A stretch of 64,000 nucleotides of DNA, from assembly GCF_011320115.1 (NCBI RefSeq), contig NZ_JAANOZ010000002.1, positions 124,001-188,000 on the forward strand. Direction: 5' to 3'. A program made the position numbers and the translations under genes. This document shows positions 11,249-20,970 of this stretch, piece after piece (position 1 is the stretch's first letter; each line of letters starts with the position of its first letter). This DNA comes from Croceibacterium segetis. Its GTDB lineage: Bacteria > Pseudomonadota > Alphaproteobacteria > Sphingomonadales > Sphingomonadaceae. Under the pieces are notes generated by a model. It was not told the DNA's origin. It was given only the letters and a program-made list of their open reading frames with translations, and searched no databases.

Positions 11249-11296
11249 ATGGACCGCCGCGAGCTCCTATCGCTGCTTCGACTTACGCGCCCTTAG
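11249..11296 (+). CDS. Leucine-rich leader peptide of leuA
   Basis: A short frame encodes MDRRELLSLLRLTRP (15 residues), five of them leucine at positions 6, 7, 9, 10 and 12, ending in TAG. It lies about 120 bases ahead of leuA, and its last leucine codons form one arm of a long stem that encloses its own stop region. This is the layout of an amino-acid attenuator: ribosomes stalling on leucine codons would keep that stem from forming. Leader peptides of this kind are established for leu operons of enterobacteria and proposed by comparative work for many proteobacteria. No clear ribosome site precedes the ATG; the message may be leaderless. Confidence 0.75.
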   Translation: MDRRELLSLLRLTRP

Positions 11297-11391
11297 GCGC
11301 GTACACTGGCCTGCGCGCCGCGCAGGCAGCCCGCCTAAGGGCTCACATCTCTCAAAGTCGAAATTGCCCGCGCCGGGCTTGCCGCGCGGGC
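11277..11391 (+). promoter_or_regulatory. Candidate leucine attenuator of leuA
   Basis: Three mutually exclusive foldings are visible. (1) TTCGACTT (11277-11284) with AAGTCGAA (11355-11362), stacked on GCCCTTAGGC (11289-11298) with GCCTAAGGGC (11333-11342): 18 pairs in two blocks. (2) GCAGCCCG (11326-11333) with CGGGCTTGC (11374-11382), one bulge. (3) GCCCGCG (11366-11372) with CGCGGGC (11385-11391). Folding 2 competes with both 1 and 3. The first arm of folding 1 overlaps the leucine codons of the leader. No T run follows hairpin 3, so whether control is by termination or by translation of leuA (start at 11416) is open. Confidence 0.65.
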
Positions 11392-11415
11392 CGCGTGCGA
11401 TAAGGCTTATCCGAA

Positions 11416-13101
11416 ATGGCGATGCTCAGCGACCCGAGCCGAAAATACCGGCCCTTCCCACAGGTGCCGCTGCCCGACAGGCAGTGGCCCGGCCGCACGA
11501 TCACCCGGCCCCCGCGGTGGCTCTCGACCGACTTGCGCGACGGCAACCAGGCGATCGTCGACCCGATGGATGCGGTGAAGAAGAACCGCTTCTTTGATCT
11601 TTTGGTCGAGATCGGCGTCAAGGAGATCGAGATCGGCTTCCCCGCCGCCGGGCAGACCGAATTCGACTTCATCTCCGGTCTCGTCCAATCGGGCAAGATT
11701 CCCGATGACGTGACCGTCCAGGTTCTCACCCAGTCACGCGAGGATCTGATCCGCACGTCGTTCGCCAGTCTCGCGGGCGCACGCGCGGCGATCGTCCACC
11801 TCTATAACGCGGTCAGCCCCGCCTGGCGCGAAATCGTCTTCAGGATGACGCCCGACGAAGTGCGCCAGGTCGCGGTCAACGGCGCAAAGGTGATGCGCGA
11901 CGAGGCCGCCAAGCGCCCCGATACCGAGTGGCATTTCCAATATTCGCCGGAGACCTTCTCTACCGCCGAGCTCGATTTCTCGATCTCGGTCTGCGAGGCG
12001 GTGATGGATGTCCTCCAGCCGACTATTGAGCGGCCGATTATCCTCAACCTTCCGGCAACCGTCGAGGCGGCGACGCCCAACGTCTACGCCGACCAGATCG
12101 AATACTTCTGCCGCAACTTGCCGAACCGCGACCGCGCGGTGATCAGCCTGCACACCCACAACGACCGCGGCACCGGCGTCGCCGCCGCCGAGCTCGGGCT
12201 GATGGCCGGGGCCGACCGCATCGAGGGCTGCCTGTTCGGCAACGGCGAGCGCACCGGCAATTGCTGTCTCGTGACGCTGGCGCTCAACATGTACACGCAA
12301 GGCATCGACCCGGGCCTCGACTTTTCGGACATCGACCGGGTCATCGAGACCGTCGAGTACTGCAACCAGATCCCGGTGCACGAGCGGCACCCCTATGGCG
12401 GCGATCTGGTCTTCACCGCCTTCTCGGGCAGCCACCAGGATGCGATCAAGAAGGGTTTCGAGGCGCAGGCCCAGCGCAACGACGAGCTGTGGCGCGTGCC
12501 TTATCTGCCGATCGATCCCGCCGACCTCGGCCGCAATTACGAAGCGGTGATCCGCGTCAACTCCCAGAGCGGCAAGGGCGGCTTCGCCTGGGTGCTCGAG
12601 CAGGACCAGGGACTCAAGCTGCCGAAGAAGCTGCAGGCCGACTTCTCGCGCCACGTGCAGCGCCTCGCCGACGAGCTGGGGCGCGAACTTAACGCCGCCG
12701 ACATCTGGCAGGTCTTTCGCGACACCTACTACGTCAAGGTTGACAAGCGCCGCTTCCGCCTGGTCGATTTCGAGGAGACGCGGGCCAACGACGGCACGCG
12801 GCTGTTCGCCGGGACGATCGAAGTCGACGGCAAGCCGCAAAGCGTGTCCGGACGCGGCAAGGGCTTGATATCGTCGGTGCTCACAACGCTCCGGCAGACC
12901 TTCGGCCTCGAGCTCGAAGTGCTCGATTACACGGAGCACGCGCTCGGCGCCGGCACCGACGCCCGCGCGGCGACTTACCTCGAATGCTCGACATCCGACG
13001 GGCGTACCGTGTGGGGCGTCGGCATCGACGAGGACGTCGCCACCGCCAGCGTCCGCGCGATCCTCAGCGCGGCCAATTCGGCGGTGCGCCAGGCAGCTTG
13101 A
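11416..13101 (+). CDS. leuA: 2-isopropylmalate synthase (long, LeuA2-type)
   Basis: First committed step of leucine synthesis: condenses acetyl-CoA with 2-oxoisovalerate. The 561 residues belong to the longer form of the enzyme also seen in actinobacteria. The catalytic TIM barrel shows STDLRDGNQAIVDPM, KEIEIGFPAAGQTEFDF, and the metal site SLHTHNDRGTGVA; the C-terminal regulatory domain, from about residue 430, is where leucine binds in the family (GRGKGLISSVLTTL and GAGTDARAATYLE). Preceded by a leucine-rich leader peptide and attenuator-like folds, so leucine control at both enzyme and RNA level is likely. Confidence 0.97.
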   Translation: MAMLSDPSRKYRPFPQVPLPDRQWPGRTITRPPRWLSTDLRDGNQAIVDPMDAVKKNRFFDLLVEIGVKEIEIGFPAAGQTEFDFISGLVQSGKIPDDVTVQVLTQSREDLIRTSFASLAGARAAIVHLYNAVSPAWREIVFRMTPDEVRQVAVNGAKVMRDEAAKRPDTEWHFQYSPETFSTAELDFSISVCEAVMDVLQPTIERPIILNLPATVEAATPNVYADQIEYFCRNLPNRDRAVISLHTHNDRGTGVAAAELGLMAGADRIEGCLFGNGERTGNCCLVTLALNMYTQGIDPGLDFSDIDRVIETVEYCNQIPVHERHPYGGDLVFTAFSGSHQDAIKKGFEAQAQRNDELWRVPYLPIDPADLGRNYEAVIRVNSQSGKGGFAWVLEQDQGLKLPKKLQADFSRHVQRLADELGRELNAADIWQVFRDTYYVKVDKRRFRLVDFEETRANDGTRLFAGTIEVDGKPQSVSGRGKGLISSVLTTLRQTFGLELEVLDYTEHALGAGTDARAATYLECSTSDGRTVWGVGIDEDVATASVRAILSAANSAVRQAA

Positions 13102-13179
13102 TTTTTTCCCGCAACAGGACAGTTCGGCGGAACGGTTGCAATCACCCTCCTTCGCCCTATGATCGGGCTAGGGGGTTGA

Positions 13180-14136
13180 ATGCACGGGACTTTTCGCGGC
13201 AGAGTTGAGGACGGCGTGACGGTGCGCTTTGGCGCGCCCGCGGCAACTCTGGCGCCCGCTCCACGGAGATGGCGCACCAGGCTCGCCGCGCTGCTCGCGG
13301 GCTGCTGCGTCGCTGTCCTGCCGATGGCCTCGCTGCCGACGGCGCCGCGCGACGCGCGGCAACCGCCCGTTCGCCCCAAACGAGCCGTGCAAGTGGCCGC
13401 GGTGGACCTTGCCGCTCCGGCGCTGGCGAGATTGCCGGCCGAGCCGCTCAAGCTGACAATTCCGGCGCCTGCCGCACCGGCGATGGCACCGGTGCGCGAA
13501 CCGGTCGTGCCTCCGGAAGCGCAGGCAACCGAACTCGCTTCCACCACGAACATTGCGAAGCTCGTCATCGCACCCTCCGCTTCGCCCCCGCCTCTGGTTG
13601 ACGTGCCCGACGTCACGCCCCGCCTTTCGGCGGCTGAGGAGCCCGGACCTTCGCAGGGGGGCGCAGTGAGCGAGCCGCCGGCCGTGGCGCTTCGCCCGGT
13701 CGACGTCGTGCAGATCGCCGACAACGAGGTCCGCGCGATGCCTGTGCCGCAACTCAACGAACCCGACCTTGCCGCGGACGGCGAGCCGACTCTCTCCGCC
13801 CGGATCGCGGCCATGCAGGTTACCCCGCTGCCGGCCCCGCGCCTGCGCGAGTCCGACCGCACCGTGCTGCTCGCCGAAGCGCCGACTCGTTTGACGCTGC
13901 GGATCGGCAACTCGGCGCTCGGCAAGGTCGATTTCCGTATGACCGACGCGCGTACTATCGACGTCAAGCTCTCGGGCCTGCTCGACCTGCTCGCCGGCCA
14001 TTACGACGCCGCCGAGTTTGCCCGCCTGCGCACCTCCGCCGCGGCCGACGCCTATGTCAGCTTCGACCAGCTGCGGGCGCTCGGCCTCAACGTTCGCTAC
14101 GATCCGGCTTACGACGAGTTGCGCATCAACGGTTGA
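13180..14136 (+). CDS. Unknown proline/alanine-rich exported protein
   Basis: No family recognised. The 318 residues contain a basic N-terminus (PAPRRWRTR) followed by one hydrophobic segment (about residues 32-50, LAALLAGCCVAVLPMASLP) that could be a signal or an anchor, then about 190 residues rich in Pro, Ala and Val without clear fold, and a compact C-terminal part of about 80 residues (LTLRIGNSALGKVDFRMTD through LNVRYDPAYDELRING). The C-terminal block looks like a small folded domain, so the rest may be a periplasmic linker. A GGGGG stretch precedes the ATG. It converges with the MOSC gene, 9 bases apart. Confidence 0.55.
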   Translation: MHGTFRGRVEDGVTVRFGAPAATLAPAPRRWRTRLAALLAGCCVAVLPMASLPTAPRDARQPPVRPKRAVQVAAVDLAAPALARLPAEPLKLTIPAPAAPAMAPVREPVVPPEAQATELASTTNIAKLVIAPSASPPPLVDVPDVTPRLSAAEEPGPSQGGAVSEPPAVALRPVDVVQIADNEVRAMPVPQLNEPDLAADGEPTLSARIAAMQVTPLPAPRLRESDRTVLLAEAPTRLTLRIGNSALGKVDFRMTDARTIDVKLSGLLDLLAGHYDAAEFARLRTSAAADAYVSFDQLRALGLNVRYDPAYDELRING

Positions 14137-14145
14137 TCGCCGCAA

Positions 14146-14688
14146 TCAGACGGGCTCGAGCGGTTGTTCGGTGGCGGGCCAGTCGACGGTAATCATGTCG
14201 CCGGGTTTCACCTCACCGCTTTGAAGAACGATGGCCATCACCCCTGCCTTGCGCACCAGCGCGCCCTTGGGTCCGCGCTCAAGCGTGGCCGCCCTCGCGC
14301 CGTCACCGAGATTGTCATCGATTTGGCGGCATGGATTGCGCAGGCCGGTCACCTCGAGGATGGCTTCGGCCCCGAGCCGCAAACGTGCGCCGCGCGGCAG
14401 CGACAGCAGGTCGAGTCCGGCGGTCGTTATGTTTTCGCCCAGCTCACCGGGCGAGACCTCAAAGCCCTTTGCCGCAAGCTCGCCCAGCAGTTCGACATGA
14501 ATCAGGTGGACCTGGCGCAGGTTCGCCGCACCAGGTGTCCTTTCGAGACGCGAGCGATGCTGCACGGTTTCCCCGGCGTGGGCATCGCCTTCCACGCCCA
14601 ACCCTGCGATGAGGCAGATCGAAGCGCGTATCTGCTTCGCGAAGCGATGCCGATCGTCGCGCGCGACGGCGATGACCTGCCCATCCAT
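14146..14688 (-). CDS. MOSC domain protein
   Basis: A 180-residue MOSC (molybdenum cofactor sulfurase C-terminal) protein. Seen: GVEGDAHAGETVQHR near the N-terminus, RQVHLIHVELLGEL, the core SPGELGENITTAGLDLLSLPRGARLRLG and the signature LEVTGLRNPCRQID with the cysteine that carries sulfur or metal ligand in relatives. MOSC proteins handle sulfur or N-hydroxylated compounds with molybdenum cofactor; the substrate here is unknown and no molybdenum-cofactor genes are in the window. It is the last of a three-gene minus-strand run, 3 bases after the AHH gene. Confidence 0.9.
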   Translation of the reverse strand: MDGQVIAVARDDRHRFAKQIRASICLIAGLGVEGDAHAGETVQHRSRLERTPGAANLRQVHLIHVELLGELAAKGFEVSPGELGENITTAGLDLLSLPRGARLRLGAEAILEVTGLRNPCRQIDDNLGDGARAATLERGPKGALVRKAGVMAIVLQSGEVKPGDMITVDWPATEQPLEPV

Positions 14689-14691
14689 GGT

Positions 14692-15213
14692 TCAGCTCTG
14701 CTCCGTTTCTCGCCAGAGCAGTTCGGCCATCGCGTCGAGCTCCGCGAAATCGCGACCCGAGCCAAGTGGGTCGGCACGGTTGAGACGTAGCCGGCGGCGC
14801 TCGGCGAGGAGTCGCCGACGCAAGGCCCGCTGCAGCAACGCCAGGCGCATCAGCGCTTCCTCGAGCGCGTCGGTGGGGCTGTGCCGCCGCCGCTGGGCCC
14901 AGGTGCCTTCGATCTGTCCGACTCGCTCGAACACCATGCCATTGTAATGGCCGTGCGGCCCGCGATGCAGCGGCAGCCCCACACCTATCGCCGCGCGGTC
15001 GGTGCACGGCAGCAACAAGCCGTTGCGGCGAAAGTCGTCGAAGCCCACCCGGTCGCGCCCAAGGCGATCGAACAGGCTGCCGAAACAGCGTGCCGAGAGC
15101 AGTTGCCGCGGCAGCAGGTGATGGCGCTGCATGCCGGGCTGATAGCCAGGATCGGCCGCGCGGTTGATCGTGCGGAAAGGCAGGCGGCAACGAACTTCGC
15201 CAGCCTCACGCAT
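14692..15213 (-). CDS. AHH-type HNH/EndoVII-fold nuclease-like protein
   Basis: About 173 residues with the AHH pattern: a His pair in QRHHLLPRQLLS (residues 31-32 from the ATG) and, about 50 residues on, PLHRGPHGHYNGMV with three further His residues. This pattern defines a nuclease group best known from polymorphic toxins, but here there is no secretion domain, no long toxin carrier and no visible immunity gene. The C-terminal half is an Arg/Leu-rich helix. I chose the ATG at 15213, which has AAGGCGG nine bases upstream; a GTG at 15240 would overlap the previous gene by 13 bases. Catalytic activity is inferred only from motifs. Confidence 0.65.
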   Translation of the reverse strand: MREAGEVRCRLPFRTINRAADPGYQPGMQRHHLLPRQLLSARCFGSLFDRLGRDRVGFDDFRRNGLLLPCTDRAAIGVGLPLHRGPHGHYNGMVFERVGQIEGTWAQRRRHSPTDALEEALMRLALLQRALRRRLLAERRRLRLNRADPLGSGRDFAELDAMAELLWRETEQS

Positions 15214-15227
15214 CTTTGCGGACCGCC

Positions 15228-16022
15228 TTAACCGCGCCACACCCGGATGAAGCGGCCATTGGCCGAAGGCTCGAGCCGCAGCGCCTGGCCGTCGGGACCC
15301 GTCACACGTTGGGGCGCGTCGATCGGACCCGCCTCGACCAGGAAGTCGATCAGCCGGACGCCGATCTTCGCCCCCTCGGCCTTGTCGAGCATCAGCTCGG
15401 GCTCGATCCGCAAGTCCTGCCCGGCGAACAGCGACAAGCCTTCGCTCTGCATCCCCCCGTCGGGCGTGACCGCCAGCGCCGTCAGCCCGAGTCCCGGGAA
15501 GACCCCGCCTTCGATCCAGCGCAGGACACCGCCGCGAAAATAGGCGGGCCCGGACCAGCTGCGCGCCGGTTGCCAGGCGACCGCCTCAACCCCTTCGATC
15601 TCCGAGAGCGTGGCGGCCAGCCAGGCCAGTGAGCGAACCACCGGAAGCATCGTGTGACCGCCGGCCAGGTGCGGACCCGGACGCATGGTGATCGCTTCCA
15701 GACCGGCGGCCTCGGCATTGGCCGCAAGTGCATAGGCATGCACGCACGGCGGCGGCTCGGACGGCGGGCCGGGACGCAGACCGACCAGGTCGAATGTCAG
15801 CCCGCTGGCCAGCAACTCCAGCCAGTCCTGACCTTGGTCATCGATTGGGGCGGTGGCAGTGGCGCGGTCTACCGATGGGTCGAAACTGATCGCGAATCCA
15901 CCGTGCCTCTGGGCGAAATCGCGAATAGCGGCCGCTTCGGGCCGACGCCCCGCCGCGAACAGCAGCGAGACCGCCGATCCCGTATTTTCCGCACCGATTT
16001 CCCGCCCCTGCGAAATGACCAA
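15228..16022 (-). CDS. Conserved-looking protein of unknown function
   Basis: Not recognised. The 264 residues have no signal peptide or membrane helix. A segment LLFAAGRRPEAAAIRDFAQRHGGFAIS at the start, GHTMLPVVRSLAWLAATLSEIEGVEAVAW in the middle and IRVWRG at the end suggest a soluble alpha/beta protein. The given start is TTG at 16022; a later start is possible. It is first in a tight run with the AHH and MOSC genes (small overlap with the first, 3-base gap before the second), so the three are likely made together. Confidence 0.6.
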   Translation of the reverse strand: MVISQGREIGAENTGSAVSLLFAAGRRPEAAAIRDFAQRHGGFAISFDPSVDRATATAPIDDQGQDWLELLASGLTFDLVGLRPGPPSEPPPCVHAYALAANAEAAGLEAITMRPGPHLAGGHTMLPVVRSLAWLAATLSEIEGVEAVAWQPARSWSGPAYFRGGVLRWIEGGVFPGLGLTALAVTPDGGMQSEGLSLFAGQDLRIEPELMLDKAEGAKIGVRLIDFLVEAGPIDAPQRVTGPDGQALRLEPSANGRFIRVWRG

Positions 16023-16205
16023 GCCCTTTGAAACTCCCGGCCAATCTGTGGAACCAAATTGGACCTAGGTCGAGTCTTTGGCCAAGCGATGTGTCTGAAT
16101 CGGACGCGTCTTTTTTTGGGAGGTTGCGCCACTTGCTCACGTGCATCTGTCGAAAGCGGGCGCCGAACTCTTTTGCCGATCAACCGCTTGCGGTAGTTCC
16201 CGCTG

Positions 16206-17987
16206 ATGGAAACCAGCCACGCGGTGTTCGGCGTCGACAATTCGCTGTCAGGCAAGGCCTGGCGCTGGCGCGGCGGCAACATGGCGCTCGGAGGCGGCAC
16301 GAGCGGGCTCGAGCATGACATTGTCGACCAATTGTTGCTCGGTCGTGGCATCCCTCGCGAGGAGCTGGCGCTTCATCGCGCGCCGAGCCTGCGGAGTTTC
16401 CTGCCCGATCCCTCGATCTTCAGCGACATGGACTCGGCCGCCGACCGCATCGCGCAGGCAATCCTCGCGGGCGAGCAGGTCACCGTGTTCGGCGACTATG
16501 ACGTGGACGGCGCCACCAGCGCGGCGCTGCTGATACGGCTGTTGCGCGCCCTCGGGCACGACGCCGGGGCTTACATCCCGGACCGCCTGCTCGAAGGCTA
16601 CGGCCCAAGCGGCGAAGCGCTCGTGCGGCTGGGAACCGAAGGTTCGAGCCTGGTCGTCACTGTCGATTGCGGTGCGATGGCGTTCGAGGCCCTCGCCGCC
16701 GCCCATGAGGCCGGCATCGACGTGATCGTCGTCGATCACCACAAGTGCGCCGCCGAACTCCCGCGAGCCTTTGCTCTGGTCAACCCGAACCGGCTCGACG
16801 AAAGCGACGAGGCTGCCGGTCATGGCCACCTGGCGGCCGTGGGCGTTGCGTTCGTCCTGGCCGTGGCTGTGGTGCGCACGCTGCGGCGGCAGGGGTACTT
16901 CGACCAGCGGCCGGAGCCCGACCTGTTCGGCTTGCTCGACCTCGTCGCGCTCGGCACCGTCGCCGACGTCGCCGCGATCCGCGGGCTCAACCGCGCCTTC
17001 GTCGCCCAGGGGCTCAAGATCATGGCACAGCGCCGGAACGTCGGCATGGCGGCGCTGATCGACGCCAGCCGCCTCACCCGGCCGCCGAGCTGCAGCGACT
17101 GCGGCTTTGCGCTGGGGCCGCGGATCAACGCCGGCGGCCGCGTCGGCGAAGCAAGCCTCGGCGTGCGCCTGCTCACCACCGACGATCCCGACGAGGCACG
17201 GGCGATCGCCGAGCAGCTATCGACACTCAACGACGAGCGCCGGGCGATCGAAGCGGCGGTGCAGCAGGCCGCCGAGGAGCAGGTCGACGCGCAGCACAAC
17301 CGCGCGGTGCTGACGATAGCCGGGCACGGCTGGCATCCCGGCGTGATCGGCATCGTCGCCGGCCGACTCAAGGAGAAGACCGGCAAGCCCGCCGTGGTCA
17401 TCGCGCTCGATCGCGAAAGCGGCCAGGGCAAGGGCTCGGGCCGTTCGATCAGCGGCGTCGATCTTGGCGCGGCGATCATCGGAGCCAAGGACAAGGGCCT
17501 GCTCGTGGCTGGTGGCGGGCACGCGATGGCCGCTGGATTGACGGTCGACGAGGCGAAGCTCGATGAATTCGCCAGCTGGCTCGATGCCCAGCTGGCGCCG
17601 GCGGTCGCTCGCGCCTCGGCCGAGCGGGTCGTCTCGCTTGATCTGTCGCTCGCCCCCGGCGGCCTTACACCCGGCCTGGTCGAATTGCTCGACAGCGCCG
17701 GTCCGTTTGGCGTCGGCTGGCCGGCGCCGCGCGTCGCCGTCGGGCCGGTGCGCCTGGTACGCGCCGAGCTGGTCGGCAGCGACCATGTGCGCCTGATCGC
17801 CAGCGGCCAGGACGGCGCCAGCTTCAAGGCGATCGCCTTTCGCGCGGCCGAGACTCCGATGGGTCAGGCGCTGCTTCACGGCGCCTCCGGCCGCCGTTTG
17901 TGGCTCGCCGGACGGGCCAAGATCGACGACTGGGGCAGCCGTCCGCAAGCCGAGCTTCATCTTGAGGACGCCGCCTGGGCCGACTGA
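16206..17987 (+). CDS. recJ: Single-stranded-DNA-specific exonuclease RecJ
   Basis: 5'-to-3' exonuclease on single-stranded DNA, used in RecFOR recombination and in base-excision and mismatch repair. The 593 residues include the DHH phosphoesterase motifs: VFGDYDVDGATSAALL (motif I), VTVDCGAMAFEAL (II), VIVVDHHK (III), GTVADVA (IV), then FALGPRINAGGRVGE and the DHHA1 motif SGRSISGVDLGAAI with GGGHAMAAG. Metal-binding Asp and His residues are all present. Stands alone on the plus strand after a 183-base gap that shows no other gene. Confidence 0.97.
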   Translation: METSHAVFGVDNSLSGKAWRWRGGNMALGGGTSGLEHDIVDQLLLGRGIPREELALHRAPSLRSFLPDPSIFSDMDSAADRIAQAILAGEQVTVFGDYDVDGATSAALLIRLLRALGHDAGAYIPDRLLEGYGPSGEALVRLGTEGSSLVVTVDCGAMAFEALAAAHEAGIDVIVVDHHKCAAELPRAFALVNPNRLDESDEAAGHGHLAAVGVAFVLAVAVVRTLRRQGYFDQRPEPDLFGLLDLVALGTVADVAAIRGLNRAFVAQGLKIMAQRRNVGMAALIDASRLTRPPSCSDCGFALGPRINAGGRVGEASLGVRLLTTDDPDEARAIAEQLSTLNDERRAIEAAVQQAAEEQVDAQHNRAVLTIAGHGWHPGVIGIVAGRLKEKTGKPAVVIALDRESGQGKGSGRSISGVDLGAAIIGAKDKGLLVAGGGHAMAAGLTVDEAKLDEFASWLDAQLAPAVARASAERVVSLDLSLAPGGLTPGLVELLDSAGPFGVGWPAPRVAVGPVRLVRAELVGSDHVRLIASGQDGASFKAIAFRAAETPMGQALLHGASGRRLWLAGRAKIDDWGSRPQAELHLEDAAWAD

Positions 17988-18061
17988 TCCCTGCCCCTCG
18001 CGCCGGGCGGGCTTGACCACCCGCGCCGGCCCCCGTAAGTGCGCCGCCACGCCATCGGTGC

Positions 18062-18136
18062 GGCCCCATCGTCTAGCGGTTAGGACGCGGCCCTTTCACG
18101 GCTGAAACACGGGTTCGATTCCCGTTGGGGTCACCA
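18062..18136 (+). tRNA. tRNA-Glu (anticodon TTC)
   Basis: A 75-base cloverleaf with encoded CCA. The acceptor stem is GGCCCCA with TGGGGTC, the anticodon TTC is at 18095-18097 in the loop CTTTCAC, and the T arm contains GGGTTCGATTCCC. A near-copy with anticodon CTC follows 27 bases later. Confidence 0.97.
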
Positions 18137-18163
18137 TCGGTGGTGCGCTATGCTTTTCGGCAT

Positions 18164-18238
18164 GGCCCCTTCGTCTAGCGGTTAGGACGCGGCCCTCTCA
18201 CGGCTGAAACACGGGTTCGATTCCCGTAGGGGTCACCA
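18164..18238 (+). tRNA. tRNA-Glu (anticodon CTC)
   Basis: A 75-base cloverleaf with encoded CCA, anticodon CTC at 18197-18199. It differs from the preceding tRNA-Glu at the anticodon first base and a compensated acceptor pair (CCCCT with AGGGG), so it arose by tandem duplication and now reads GAG. Confidence 0.97.
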
Positions 18239-18253
18239 GAAAACGTCCCGAAT

Positions 18254-18271
18254 ATGACAGTTCGGTTACAG
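18254..18271 (-). promoter_or_regulatory. Pho-box-like site between tRNA-Glu and phoR
   Basis: Read on the minus strand it is CTGTAAC-CGAA-CTGTCAT, two 7-base PhoB half sites with the usual 11-base repeat. It lies 43 bases ahead of phoR but points away from it, so its target is unclear. Confidence 0.55.
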
Positions 18272-18314
18272 CCGGGGTGGCGCGGCCTCCCCGCGCGGTT
18301 TAATCCGCTGGGAG

Positions 18315-19514
<1,200 letters not shown>

Positions 19515-19590
19515 AACTGTCATATTCGGCCTGCACCGCACCGCGAGCATGACGAAATTCGCGCCCCGACCGGCTGGAACCCGCTGAACC

Positions 19591-20970
19591 ATGTCCAGCG
19601 CCACGCTGCTCCTGCTCGCGCTCGGCCTGGCCCTGGCCGGCTGGCTGTCGGCGCGCGCGCGGGCGTGGAGCTTCAAGCGCGCCGCGCCGGGTGGGCGAAT
19701 CGCCGCGTTGCCGACCTACCACGGCTGGTACGTCGCGCTGTGGATCGCCGTTCCCGTGCTGCTGTTCGTCGTGGCCTGGAACACGATCGCGCCGCAGTTG
19801 ACCCTGCAGTCGGTGCTGGCGAGCCCCGCGGCGGCCGACCTGCCGCCCTTCGGCATGAAGCGCGACATGATGCTGGGCGAGGCGCGCGCGGTGGCGCTCG
19901 GCGCTGCGCGAGGCGTGTTCACGCCTGAGGCGGCCGGGCTGGTCGAACCATTCCGCGAGGCGATCGGCCGCTACCGCCTGATCGGCATTCTCGTCACGCT
20001 CGCCATGGCGCTGCTCTCCGGCGCCTGGGCGTTCCTGCGCCTGAAGCCCGACTTCGCGGCTCGCACGCGGGTCGAGCGCGCGGTGATGGCGGGCCTGCTG
20101 CTCGCCTCGCTCGCGGCGATCCTGACCACCCTCGGGATCTTCTTCAGCCTGGTGTTCGAAACCGTGCGCTTCTTCGGCATGATCAACCCGGTCGATTTCC
20201 TGTTCGGCACCCACTGGGCGCCCGACCCGATGAGCGACGCCGCCGACCCGAGCCGCTACGGCTCGATCCCGCTGTTCTGGGGCACGATCTACATCGGCGC
20301 GGTGATCGCCATGATCGTCGCCATTCCGCTCGGGCTGATGAGCGCGATCTACCTCACGCAATATGCCGGCCCGCGCTGGCGCAAATGGCTCAAGCCCGCG
20401 CTCGAGATTCTCGCCGGGGTGCCGACGGTGGTTTACGGCTATTTCGCCGCGCTCACCGTCGCTCCGGCGATCCGCGACGCCGCGGCGGCGCTGGGCATCG
20501 CCAACGCCTCGAGTGAAAGCGCGCTCGCTGCCGGGCTGGTGATGGGTGTGATGATCATCCCGTTCGTTTCCTCGATGGCCGACGATAGCATCGCCGCGGT
20601 GCCGCAGGCGATGCGCGACGGCAGCCTGGCGATGGGCGCGACGACCAACGAGACGATCCGCAAGGTCCTCGTCCCGGCCGCGCTGCCGGGCATCGTAGCA
20701 GGAGTGATGCTGGCGATCAGCCGGGCGATCGGCGAGACGATGATCGTGGTGATGGCCGCCGGGGCGACCGCCAACCTCACCGCGAATCCGCTTAAGACGA
20801 TGACCACCGTCACCTACCAGATCGTCGCCATGCTCACCGGCGAAGGCAGCTTCGACCATCCGGCCACGCTGTCCGCGTTCGCGCTGGGTTTCGTGCTGTT
20901 CCTGATCACCCTCGGTCTCAACATCGTCGCCCTGCGCGTCGTGAAGCGGTTCCGCGAAGCCTATGAGTGA
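19591..20970 (+). CDS. pstC: Phosphate ABC transporter permease PstC
   Basis: Inner-membrane half of the high-affinity phosphate channel. The 459 residues are longer than the enterobacterial protein because of an N-terminal extension with a first helix (about 4-20) and a periplasmic loop, typical for alphaproteobacteria. The permease core from about residue 210 has PLFWGTIYIGAVIAMIVAIPLG and the ABC-contact EAA-type loop with AMGATTNETIRKVLVPAALPGI. Overlaps pstA by 8 bases. A Pho box lies about 70 bases upstream. Confidence 0.95.
   Translation: MSSATLLLLALGLALAGWLSARARAWSFKRAAPGGRIAALPTYHGWYVALWIAVPVLLFVVAWNTIAPQLTLQSVLASPAAADLPPFGMKRDMMLGEARAVALGAARGVFTPEAAGLVEPFREAIGRYRLIGILVTLAMALLSGAWAFLRLKPDFAARTRVERAVMAGLLLASLAAILTTLGIFFSLVFETVRFFGMINPVDFLFGTHWAPDPMSDAADPSRYGSIPLFWGTIYIGAVIAMIVAIPLGLMSAIYLTQYAGPRWRKWLKPALEILAGVPTVVYGYFAALTVAPAIRDAAAALGIANASSESALAAGLVMGVMIIPFVSSMADDSIAAVPQAMRDGSLAMGATTNETIRKVLVPAALPGIVAGVMLAISRAIGETMIVVMAAGATANLTANPLKTMTTVTYQIVAMLTGEGSFDHPATLSAFALGFVLFLITLGLNIVALRVVKRFREAYE

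Noticed and set aside
14692-15213. AHH protein as a polymorphic toxin
   Set aside because: No signal, secretion domain, repeat carrier or immunity gene; it sits in an ordinary operon.
18062-18238. tRNA-Glu pair as an integration site
   Set aside because: The repeated sequence is the full duplicated tRNA, not an attachment repeat, and no integrase is near.
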